Shown here: one piece after another, positions 34,601 through 46,037 of the stretch
Position numbering within the stretch: the first letter of the stretch is position 1
How the letters are laid out: every line of letters starts with the position of its first letter
Source of the DNA: Cloeon dipterum
Taxonomy: Eukaryota > Arthropoda > Insecta > Ephemeroptera > Baetidae
NCBI RefSeq assembly: GCF_949628265.1
Contig: NC_088789.1
Location: 18,779,883-18,843,882, forward strand
Reading direction: 5' to 3'
DNA length: 64,000 nucleotides
Position numbers and translations under genes: made by a program
The notes under the pieces: generated by a model
The model's input: only the letters and a program-made list of their open reading frames with translations
Databases searched by the model: none
What the model was told of the DNA's origin: nothing

Positions 34601-37117
34601 GTTGAAAAGGAGCGGTTTTTTGTTGTGGTGCTGCTTGTGTGCAGTTAGCTCAGCTTGCGTCTGGAATGTTTCATTGCATTTGGTGCACTTCAGATTCTTC
34701 TCGACCGACTTGACGTTTTTCAGCTTTTTTGGTATACGTTTCTTGTGCGGAAGACTTCGTTTTGACGATCTGAAGGGCGTAATTACAGTCAATAATTAAC
34801 CTAATCTACTCTTAAACCTACCTAGATCCCTTTCCTGCCTCATAATCTGAATCCGCTGGGTCCTCTCCACTTTCAAAGTCATCTTCCTCCTCGTTTTTCA
34901 CAGTGGCTCCCACCTCCAAATGGGGTTGCTGCATGTGCTGCTGGACAATATCACGTCTGGATTCATTGCTGGGAGCCATCAGTGTGCGTCTGAGTATGAT
35001 TGAACCTTGGTTCATGGGTTTTAAATGCTGCGCCTGGTGTATTTCCTCGACTCTTGCTTGAGTCAACTCCACCAATTCCTGCTCGTGCGGTATAAGTCGA
35101 ACCTAAAAATAAGTAAAATAGATTAATCCTATTATTCCTTGTTCCAAGAGGTTTTAGTTTTTAAATTATTCCCTAAGTTTTGTTTATGTTTTATAACGTG
35201 TTTTTAGTACTACGTAGTACTTACGACATGATACCAATTAAAAAATGAATTTACAATCAGTAAATCAAAAGAAATGATAGTATTTTAACTGTTTGTCTTG
35301 ATTTTTCACTGGGTTCCATTTTTGTAGACAATTCAGAGTTGTGAAATTATTATCTTTCTAGTTTCTAGAGCTTTCTAGCTCAAGATTATTTTATTTTAAC
35401 ATATTTGTGAGCGGCTAAATTAGAAATTTAAATTAATTTGAAAGTGCTTCACATTACAATTTAATCAACATAATTTTTATGGCCTAACCGACACATTTAC
35501 ATATCTAGGAATGGATTTAAAGAAAACAGCCAAATAGAAGATTTGTCTATAATTCAAGCAATGCATTTTTCAGTAATTTGTCATTTATTGTAAAAAAATA
35601 AACATAAATAATTAAGTTGTAATTTTTTCAATAAAAAAGACCAGACAGACTATGTGAATCCTGCAAAAAAATTTAGCTTGAAGCGTAGCGTAACCAGGGT
35701 TTGCAAAAACCCACATATTGTTATGGAAATCCCCACTATATAGCCAAAATCTTTTTTTTGCGACTTTTTTGTAATTTTGTGCATTTGTTCCAAAACACAA
35801 TAAATGCATATTTATTGAAGATAAAAAAGTCTCATGATGGATGACCAAAAATAGAGATTTTTACAGAATCAGTATAAAAGCCAATGATTTCTCCAAGAGA
35901 CCAAAATTATTAACACATTTCCCAAAATATTTGAGGCGCGAAATGTGACCTTCATGTGGAGAATGAGGTTGTTTTTTCCAGCTGATTTTTAGCGCAAATA
36001 AGTGGCACATTTTAGCGCATTGCAAAATGGGCGAACCCTGAGTGTAGCTTTTTAAAATCAAGTGGTTGCTAAAAATTAATCATCTCAAATGAAAATATTA
36101 ATAGAACAGATCAAAAGGATGCATTCAACAAGCAGAGAAACGGACTTATGACAAAATTTAATTGAAATATTTGATTTTACCGTACCCCTTTGGGTTCGTA
36201 GTGAGATCCATCGACTGGCTGCATGTAGTCGACAACCATATGCGAGTGCTCCACCTTTCCCAGGTGCTCATCAACAATTAAGGTGTCGGCCACATTCATG
36301 ATCACATTCGCCTCGGCAGATGAGGCTGCCACCAAGGGTTCCAGGTTGAGTTTGTGCTTTGGCTGCTGACCGTACTGCACCTGCATTAGCATCTGAGCAT
36401 CCCTGCGCTCCTCCTCAGTTATTTCCGTGGCCGGCATTAATTCCTGAAGAGATTTGACAGTGTAAACAGTGGGAGGCAACGTGGTTATGGTCTCACTTGT
36501 TCGTATTGGGCTGCAGGCAGTGCGTCAATGTACCTCTCGTCATGCATGAGGCTGCCTCTTAAGTGTTGGATGTTGTAGGCCTCTTTCATTCCGCCCTGGG
36601 GCAACACATGGAGAACCAAGCTTTGATGGTCTGCCTCCAGCTGTGCCACATGTGGCAGCATATCGCACGGCACAAGTTGTCCGTTGGCATTAAGTTTGAC
36701 GACCTGTGAGAGTTATATCGATTTTAAAAATATGAATACTCATGATACAAAAAATAAAAAATAATACAAATTTAGTATCCATCAGGCAATTTTTTAAACA
36801 CAAGTTAAAATTACTGTAGCTTTCAATTCGAGTCTTAGAAATAGTAAGATTAGAGTAAAATGCAATCATACTTGAGGCCCCCCTTCCGAATCTGGCCTTT
36901 CAAGAAGGTACTGCTGTCCCATCATAAGGGCGTGGGTTTCTTCTTGCCCAGCTTCATCGACAGCTTTCATTGAGTCTTTCTCAACGACAAGACCAAGGTC
37001 CAGCTTGCGGGCCTCCGTGCTGCTCATAGCAATGTTCTCCATCACGACGGTGGTCTCTTCGACAGGACGGTTCTCAGCAATGCCAACTGCGGGTTCACCC
37101 TTCTTGCTCCAACGCAT
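31635..37117 (-). CDS. C2H2 zinc-finger protein with ten fingers
   Basis: This is a probable nuclear DNA-binding regulator. Eight exons (36872-37117, 36497-36703, 36186-36443, 34822-35102, 34322-34769, 33455-33976, 32930-33245, 31635-32089) join in phase to give 910 residues. The first third has no finger and is rich in Glu, Gln and Met with repeated acidic patches. Three scattered fingers follow in exon 5 (CTKCNETF, CEICKKSL, CVQCNKVF), two in exon 6, four tandem fingers with TGEK-type linkers in exon 7 and across its start, and a last one, CEICGKPFRVRSDMKRHLNTH, in exon 8. The C-terminal 100 residues are acidic, Ser/Thr-rich and finger-free. An upstream ATG is closed by a stop before 37117, which supports the start. 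I do not recognise a specific orthologue. Confidence 0.87.
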
Positions 37118-38666
37118 CTCTTCATTCCATCATCTGTAAAAATAGTGACAGTAATAATACATACAACCTAAGGAGGACAAAATTTAAAAATCTATTTTAT
37201 GCATTATTTTTAAGTAACATACTATAAATTCTTTTGGAAAATTTTGATTTTGAAAATAGATTTATTTGTAATTTTAAAAATAATTGAAACATTTTTTTAA
37301 AAATTAGTAAAAAGTGGCAGCGCATTATTAAAGCACTTGGCAATGGACATTATTAGGGCTTGGCGCTTTTTTGCAAAGCCTCAAGGACACCATTCCATTC
37401 ACTAACGGCTGTCTGGCCATCAAGTTGAACAGCGGGGGTGTTTTGGTGCAAGGTGTCATGTCAGCTGCAGACTTTAAAGTCTAGAGCGACACTCAAGTTT
37501 TGGCCGACAGACAAAATAAAAGACGCCATGAACAAGCTGACATTTGACAGTCGGGTGTAAAAGCAAGGTCATTTGAAGCAAGCCACCATCTAGCATTGCT
37601 GATGCCATTGACGACCTGTCCAGAGCGCATCGAGTTACCTTTAGAACTGCATCAGCTCACATTTTCGACCGAAAATGCAAATCCGGTGTTGAAAAACATT
37701 AACGCTAGGAAATTGCACCTTTGCTTGTTTTTGAAACACCGCAGCAAAATATGACAACAATGCTTCCCAAGCGACCAATGCCACCATTAACCGGAAGCAA
37801 AGTTTCCCAGAGTCGCCGCTTGGAGCTCTTTAGTCTTAAAATTTCTTTCAAAAATCCCCGGCAAAAGCGTATTGCTAGACAAGTACAAATAATATTATAA
37901 GTCACTACACATACTCATGAAGACAATAGCAAAAAAGAGGTAAAAGGCACTGTAAGGAACGAAATCAATATTATGAGTTAAGAAACTCTACAATATTTAT
38001 TACTATAACCGTGAGTAGCATCAGTAGCATATTTTCATTATGCTATTAATTATTAATCTGTGTTAGTAAAGAGTACATGAATATAATTAATATATAACGC
38101 CAATAAAAATTGCAAAATAAAATGCTTTTTAATTGCCAATTGTTTACATTACTTTTCATAATTTTCAATTTTGTTTCATGATTCAGAGTGAAAACAACGT
38201 TAATAATTTTTATTTTTGTTTAGTACGCACTTTCCTTGGAGTGATTTCGAATTGTTCAATCTCGTTTTAATATTGTTAATTTACATTTTTAAGCGATATT
38301 TTGTACTATATTCCATAATGACCTATAATGTTTGAGGGTAAAAAATACAACTTGTTTGGGAAGATAATTTCCACATTTATTGACACATGCGCGCAATGCT
38401 CATGAATATGTTAATTTGCATAAAATTTAACACGCCTCATTACTTTCCATGATGATTGCCACAGCTGCTAGCTGTTACAAAAATAATGGGGAGTAAGAAA
38501 TGTCCAACCAAAATTTTAAATTCCACTGGGCAGTAAATATCTTCCTACTATACTCTCCAAAATGCAACAAATTGTTAATTCACGATTTCCGCACTGAAGG
38601 AAAACTATTTTGAAGTCTAACCTTATCACAGACACAAAAGATGATAATGAAATCCATAAATTTGAG
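37118..38666. other. Intergenic, zinc-finger promoter side
   Basis: About 1.5 kb lies between the zinc-finger gene and the 3' end of the FASTKD gene. An acceptor-like tttttacag precedes ATGATGGAATGA just upstream of 37117, suggesting a 5' non-coding exon further up. The stretch 37320-37870 is less AT-rich than its surroundings but has no supported gene. Confidence 0.45.
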
Positions 38667-41600
38667 TTAAGTGAGCACGAAATCATCACCATCTACAATA
38701 TTCTGCGAACTGGCTGCGCGTCTGTGGGGCCATATTTGCTCGGCGATGAATTTTTGACGAGTAGATTCATCAGACATAAACATTGCTTGCCAGATGAACC
38801 TACTAATTTGGACTTGCCGGTAGCCAAGAATTTCTAAATGTCTCCTCCGTAGTACAGCAGGCCCATTGAGTTGCACAACGCCGTTGGTGAAATTAAAATC
38901 TCTATTAAGTACAATCGCAACCCTAATATAAAAAGAATTATTTTTTTGTCAATTGCATAAACACGCTTGAAATTACCTGCAGATATTTCTGTCAGAGAGA
39001 TCTCTGTTTTCTTTCACATTGATGGGTCGTTCATTTTCGTCAAGAGCAACTTCAAAATCTAAAACATACATGTTAGGTGTAATGTGCATTAAAAACTAGT
39101 TTGCTTACCCAAATTGTAATAATATGATGAGAAAGTGCTTTGTTTCACAAAATCAGCTCCGCCAACAACATTTTTTATGGTATTGAACACTTCCTTGTGC
39201 AACGCTGAGTTGTTGGCTGAAAATAGTCATTTACTTCAAACTTCAGTCTTTTTGGAGATGAAATATATTTACCAAACGGAGTTATGTTTTCCTGGCAATA
39301 CTTTTCGTGGAACCATGGGATATCGGCCTCAGGATAGTCCAAGCAGACAGCCCTGTTCAGCTCCATCATGGCCTGCCTCACTCGTAAAGGATAGACGGCC
39401 TAATAAAGGAAATGAAATCGAATTTTCATTAGACTATAAAGATATTTTGCTGTGCATACTCAAACCGACCAATTTTTATATTCCGGTGTAGTCTTTGAAT
39501 TTACGAAGTTGGCTGGGAGAATTGAAAAGACCTCAAAAAGATTTGATATTATTTTTTAAGAGCTGACAACCTCAAGACATGTTGCTCCATTTCTATTCTT
39601 TTTTTACATTTTCAACCAACACAATTTTTCAGAGAATAAAATTTTGGTCAACATTTAAAATTATGGAGTTATTTGCTCCTCAGTTAGCCATTCAAATCTT
39701 TAAAATCCCAGGATAAGAATTAGGGGAGTATTTAAAAATTTTCGAAATGTCAAAAATGTCCCAAGGTACGATTTTTCTCCTCAAACTTTTAGTGTGAACC
39801 AAATTTCACCTAACATTGAGCAAAAATTGTGCTTTTAAACCGTACTAGTTATTCAAATTTCGGTCATGTAGTTCTACTACCTAAAATGACAAAAACTTTC
39901 TACCAGTGAATGTGATTTACATAACAAAATAGCGTACACGTTTATGATAAATTCACCTAGATAAACACTTAAAGAGTCAATTACCCTTGAATAGCATGAT
40001 TTCAACTCATGATCAACTCGTTCAAGGAAGTCTACGCTGAATATAAAGTGGATCAAATCCATTGGTACTTGGTGATAGAAGTCAAGCGCGATTGTTGCCA
40101 TGAGCAAGGAGAGCACACTCATTTTGTCACAATCTCTGCAAAATTGCATGGTTAAATAACGCCCCAGGAAAATACAGCATAACTTTACCTTAGTATTATT
40201 TTACTGGCGCATTTTACGCTTTCTTCAGTTGATTGAGAGTGGTATCCGAGCATGTAGAGCATGTTCAGAAATCTCTCTATTGTAATACCCATGAGATCGT
40301 CATTGCGTCTGATGACAAATTCCTGCATCACGTCTACAGCCGATGGAACGAGTGTTTTGTTGTTGATATAAGAAGCAGATATATCTTTAAGCAAACGCCC
40401 CGAGAGCTCAAAAGGTGTGATCTTGGAGTAGTTCCTCAGCAGCTGTTCATACAAGTCAGTGCCAGGCGTCTGAAACAGACTTATTAAAACATCAATAAAA
40501 AAAGGGAAGGTTCATCATTACGCCTCTGATGTTCTGATAAGTTCTAAACAAGCTGTCATTTTGCGCCAGACTCAGATCTCCTGTGGAAAGGTGGTTTCTA
40601 ATACTGCTGCTGATGACGGAGCTCAGCTTCACTATTTGGTCCAACATGACCGGGTTTTTGGGGCTGCCTTTGATGGTGGTTGCCATTTTGATGCCTCTTG
40701 AAATGTTGTGGCAGTCAACAATGGAAAACTGGTCTGCCATGTTCATAGTTCTGGTCATAACTTCAGCTGGAAGTTCATCTGGCGAGTAAGCGACCAAAAA
40801 GGCAACAGATCTAGACATAATGCTGGTAACAAATTGTATCGGCGTTTTCATCAAATCGTGGATCATGTCAGATGCGACTTTTTCAAATTTCTCATTCCTG
40901 GAACATACGATTGAAAAGGATGTTATAAATAAAATCAATGTTCCAAGTGGAGTAATAATTATACGCTTGGATTTCCAGACGTTTAACATAATGATGCACT
41001 TATGGTTAATTTTAGATGATGAGGTTTAGTCAGATTCAGGAAGCTCAGAAAAATATAGTGATCATCTAAATTTCCCAGCCTTAAAAATCACGACAATTAA
41101 AACAGTCATAAATTATTTAAGATCTTTTAGTTATTATTTAGAGCTATTATCAAAACAAACTCTGGCCAAATTTTATGAAAAAAATTAAATATTCCAAGTA
41201 GCGCTAACCTGTAAGTTCCACCCATGTTGTTATTGAAATGCATGTATTTAAAGACGATATTCAGCAGCAGGGAGGTGTCTTTGGGGAACTTTTTGAGATG
41301 CAACGCAACTCTGTTCCAATATAGGTCGCACAGCTCACGGTTGGGAGTTTTGATGAATCGGAGGAGCTTGAAGATGGGTGTGATGTTACTTGAGAATGAA
41401 GCAGATCTGACGTGATCCTCAATCAGCTTTTCCACAAAGCTGATTGATGGGTTAAGAGAGTTGGCGATTAAAGTGCCGTTGAAGAGGTCAATAGGAAGCG
41501 TCAGGGGCTCCATTTGTGAGAGGCAGCTGAGGACGTACTCATTTAATTCTTCAGCTATTTTTGTAGGCTGCATGAAATTTTCGGTGCACCTGTGAGAGGA

Positions 41601-43209
41601 TTTGTCAAGAAAATAATTGATAAATAAATTGGAGATTTTACCGGATCAGACTGACAACGTCCCCAATCCTCAATTTTGAGATATTGCCTTCCAGAGTGAG
41701 CATGAGTGAGTTGATCAAGTCTGGCTCAGGGTTTAAGGCACGAGTGTAGTTGCTGAAATTCAGAATTTTCACAACTGCCTTTGGTGTGTGAGGGCCAAGG
41801 ACGCCTTCTTCCAGAAGTTCTCTGGCTTTTGAAAAAAGTAACTTTAAAATCTTTGGAGTCATGAAGGGGTGGAGGTGCGACAAGGAGATAGTCACAAGCC
41901 GAAAATCTTCTGCTTCTTTGACATTCTAAAACAAAATTAAATTATTAAATTAAATATACAGAGCTGTCAATCTCAGATGGTCGACTGTTTTTTATATGCT
42001 TCAAATTTTCCTGGAACGAATCATGGAATTTCAATTACACTAAAAAACGTCTAAGTCCACAGGTATTTGAAAATAGTCAACACCATCTAGATTGGCTGAA
42101 GGAAAAGTGGATTAGTAGAACTTCACGGCAGGATTTTTTTTTTTAATAATTTAAGCCCCAAACCCTTGTGTAAAATTCAAAGCCCCTCATGTAAACAAAT
42201 AGAGGTTGTTTCCATACCTGCAGTTTTTCAAGAACGATAGGAACAGCGGGTCTGCACCACTCAAGCGTTTTCATGTTATATCCAGTTTGGAGGGCCACCA
42301 AGAATCTTGAAAGGGCTGTTAGCGGAAATTGATCTATTTTTCCACTTGAGACCACAAGGAGTTTTTGCATGGTAGGGTGGGTCAACTGAACGCCCATTTT
42401 TCCAAGGTAAAGCAGCAGACAGGTCAAGGCGTCAGGCTTCAGATCTTCGCAATGGTCTGAAATCGACCTGAGGAGAGCGTTGAAGTCAGGATGCCCATTA
42501 ACTGCTTTGATGTAAGACTTCAGCTCGGCGATGCTGTCAGCCTAGAGGGAAAATTAATTTAGAAGGTTCTCAAAAATTACTGAAAGAAATGAGCCAAACC
42601 AGAAATTCTTCAGTGCAGTACTGCAGGAAGAGCCTCTGCAGGTCCCACAGAACCATGACAGCCTGGCTGACCAAAATTGGATTCAATTCATCCTTGTGCT
42701 TGTGCATGAAGGCAAAAATGTCCTGCACGCTTTTAGCCTCATTGAGCTGCTTGAATAGGGGAAGCGTTTCATTAGGGTAGAGGAAGGCCCGGTACGTTTC
42801 TGACGAGAGCCCATCCTTCACGTCCAAGGCAGGCTCAAGGTCTTGGTCAGAATCACTAACTATTAACTCGTCAGAGGAAAAATTTCGGGAGCTGAGGTAG
42901 CTGAGTCTGTGTGGTTTGGTCACTCTCGTTAAAATTCGACTAGCATGGGCAACTCTTGCTCCTCGCACAGAAAATGTTGTTGGTTGGAAGATGAGCCGCG
43001 GCAGCTTCCAAAAAATTTGCTGACCTCGATGAAACTGTAAATTTTAAGAACAAATTAATTTCTTCCCTTTTCTGGTTAATACATTTAATGAAGTTGATCA
43101 TGAAAGTGGAATTAAAATAATTGCGTTATGTAACATGCAAGAGTTATTAATATGTATAAAATAACACGAGAGGAAATATTATTTTAAAGATAAAAGTTTC
43201 ACTTGCCAT
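38667..43209 (-). CDS. FAST-kinase-domain protein (FASTKD1-like), mitochondrial RNA regulator
   Basis: FASTKD proteins bind mitochondrial transcripts and control their processing or stability. Eleven well-supported exons join in phase: 42600 to 43024 or 43034, 42218-42541, 41642-41925, 41209-41589, 40522-40897, 40189-40469, 39985-40135, 39273-39399, 39109-39216, 38977-39058 and 38667-38922. They give about 933 residues of mostly helical repeats. The C-terminus has the RAP domain: LNGPAVLRRRHLEILGYRQV followed by a FIWQAM segment. The N-terminus is basic (KLPRLIF, RILTRVTKPHRL), as for mitochondrial import. The first exon is uncertain. An ATG at 43209 gives a 7-nt coding exon that fits in phase only if the next acceptor is the AG before 43024. 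Subfamily is judged from overall shape, so FASTKD2, 3 or 5 cannot be excluded. Confidence 0.85.
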
Positions 43210-43729
43210 TTTGAAACGAATCTTTCCCTGTCTGCTTTGTTAGCCCATTATTCTCGTTTCGCTTCTAACTTTCGAAAATCAGGATTTCAGTGCCTCACTC
43301 AGCCTGTGTCCACACTTATCCACTTCACTCCGCTTTCCGCTTCTCGCACAAACATGTGCGAGTAAAACAAATGGGCGGGGCAACACAATACACTGGTGGG
43401 GTGGCTCAGCAGGGTTTAAATAAGGAGTGAAAAGCATGCGAGTATAGCCAGCAGGAAAGTGAGCCTCCAGCCTGCAGAGCACCGTTTCACAAAAACTTTT
43501 AAAATAGGGAAATTTATATATTTTTCATCGGTTGTCCTCTATTGCTATGTGCGACAAATGATTAGTTTTCATTTATTGTCTGCTTCAACATAATTATTTT
43601 AGTGAGTTTTCATTGTGGTTATAGCAATTACCTATATCAGTAACTAATATCAATTTTCAGACAGCGAGATAAATAAAACTACTGCTTTAAATAAGTAAAA
43701 AATATGTATTTATTTCCCACTGGGGTTAT
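43210..43729. other. Intergenic between FASTKD and METTL25B
   Basis: About 520 bases hold the FASTKD promoter and the METTL25B 3' flank. The part at 43260-43490 is less AT-rich and carries a chance minus frame. No TATA box is clear. Confidence 0.4.
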
Positions 43730-46037
43730 TTATTTATTCTCCTTAAGGGCTAATAATATGTGGTTCCTCGGCGAAAATTGTGGATCAAATGCTGGGATCA
43801 GCATTGAAGGCAAGCCTATAAAAATCGTAACCATTATTGTAATTTAAAACCTTGATGTTTTTGCAGATATCAAAATACCATTTTCTTCCATGAAAAGCAA
43901 TCTGTCCAGCAGAATTGCCGATTCCACCAGGGGAGCAAGCAGCAGTCTCAGGGAGTAGAACACAACTACATTTTTCCATTGTAAAAGGCGCCTTTCAACG
44001 TCATCAGACAGTAAATCATGAGCTGGTAAAGAGATGGCCAATTTTTCCACAGCTTCGACAGCATATCTGCGGATAAACTCATTACATAAAATCTCTATGG
44101 CATAGTTTTTATTTCACTTTTCAAAACTCAGGTCTTGGGTATGCTTGATGCTTTTCAGTCCAGAATGCTTCAGGTGAGGCCAGTGCCTGATTAATATGCA
44201 CTCAAGGGTAGATCTGTAGCAATGAATCTAAAAATATCAACTTTTGAAAAAAACCATCACTAGAATTGAAAACAACATCAACCTTTAAATCATCCACACA
44301 GCCTTTTTTCAGTCTGTCACAGTACATCTCCAAAGCATGACAAGACACTTCACGAGCTTCATAACTCAAATTCTTAGTGTCAATTTCACCAGTAACAAAG
44401 CAGCTCATTGGATAGCCTTGGATGCAACCAGAGCTGAAAATATCATTAATGACACTATATTTAAACTGAATGAAACGCATTCATACCTCTCTTCCGTTAG
44501 CTTCATGTAGCAACAGCCAACAACGTTGATAAACACCGCATTTGGACAGTCGACAAGCAGCCTCATCAAAGTCGGGCCCAGGTCCCCGCAAGGATGCAAG
44601 CCCACCAGGCCAAATTCTAATTCTTCTTTGAACTGCAACCCAAAGGCATCTAGCAGAATCTAAAATTACAAGAGCTGTGCGATTAAAATGGAAAACGTAA
44701 TTCCAAGCTGTGCATGTGATTCCGGCTGGACATGAAAAATTTTATCAAAACAGGTGGAACTAGACAAAACTGGATTTCTATGTGTTAAGATTTCTCGAAA
44801 ATAGATAAGCTATTCCACATGCGATTCAGGAGCAATTAAAGTTTTTTATGTTTTTTAAAACAGTGGTTGCAGTTTTGTCCATCCAGCTTTATAGTAGAGA
44901 TAGGAAAGGTTCTCGACATTTAAAAATAGGTTTATATCCCAACTTAATGGACCAAAGCTAAAGATTTTTTAAGATTAAACTAAGAACATTTTTTCTTAAA
45001 ACTATGCAATTTTGGATTTGCTTTCCTGGAACCAAACAGAACCAGAAAAATCTCTTCCTGAGCTCTTGAATCAAAACTACATAAAAATCTTACTTTGATC
45101 AGTTCATTTTGATCCAACGCCGTATTAATGCTTTTATTGATGTGTACAGGAGGGACAATGTTTCTTCCTGATTTTTCAAATAACTTCCTCAACTGCTCGT
45201 CAATTTTCCTATCAAAACATAATAAGTAAAAAGATATTGCAAGTAGAGCTTTACATACTTGGCTTTTTCTGTGAGGCAAATCTGCTCTTCGAGACAGCAG
45301 ACTTGAAGGCCGTAATGGAAGGCGAGAATGCGTCCTAAATGACCCAGGCCAGAGCCAATGTCCACGACAAATTTGCAGCCGAGTCTCTTGGCACAATTAG
45401 CTGTGACCTGAGCAATAAGCTAGAGATTTCCTTCATTATTTAAAAACCAATTAAATACTTTTGCCATAACTTCTATCTCGTGGAATTTTTTGGGCTTAAT
45501 GTGTTTGGAAAATAATTTGCGGTTTAGTTCTCCTCTGCCCAGGTCGCAATTGAGGAAATTCCTGTGCCTGCAGTCTTTGCTGAAGCCAAGGGCCTGATCT
45601 CGCCAATGTTCTTGTGCCGGCTGTCGCTCTATTGAATGAAATCGGACTGCACATCTCAGTGCCAACAATGACAGGGGCCAAACTTTCTTGTACCTAAATA
45701 GAGATGCGCATAAATTTTTTCTATGCTGCTTAAATTAACTAAAATTATACTCATAAAGCTCAGGGTATAAAATCCAGGAGCCAAGCTCCTCAGGCGTCAA
45801 AGTTCCTAAAACATCTCTCCATTTTTTCGGCAGTGTTTCCCAATGATTGTCGACAAAGAAATCCTGAAATGAAAGGCTCATTCAGTTTGACTCAATTTTA
45901 TAATTATGCACGGTTTGTTTCAACGTACGTACCAGCATGTAAGCCCGCAGAAGCTTTTCATGGTCTTTGCAGGCTGTCAGCAGTTTGTTTAAATTTTCTT
46001 TGATCCTTTCTTTATCACACTCACAACAGTAGCTCAT
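43730..46037 (-). CDS. METTL25B: METTL25B / RRNAD1-type methyltransferase-like protein
   Basis: This is a putative S-adenosylmethionine-dependent methyltransferase of the METTL25/RRNAD1 family, whose substrate is not settled. Ten exons (45933-46037, 45751-45863, 45459-45693, 45259-45419, 45094-45208, 44487-44659, 44283-44433, 44118-44227, 43879-44066, 43730-43815) join in phase to give 478 residues; the human protein has 475. The family mark IKPKKFHEIEVMAK lies before the SAM-binding motif VVDIGSGLGHLGR. GLHPCGDLGPTLMR and NVVGCCYMKLTEE follow, and the C-terminus reads FDPQFSPRNHILLALK. The N-terminus is helical and Cys-rich. The stop overlaps an AATAAATAAATAA run that may serve as the poly(A) signal. 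Confidence 0.9.
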
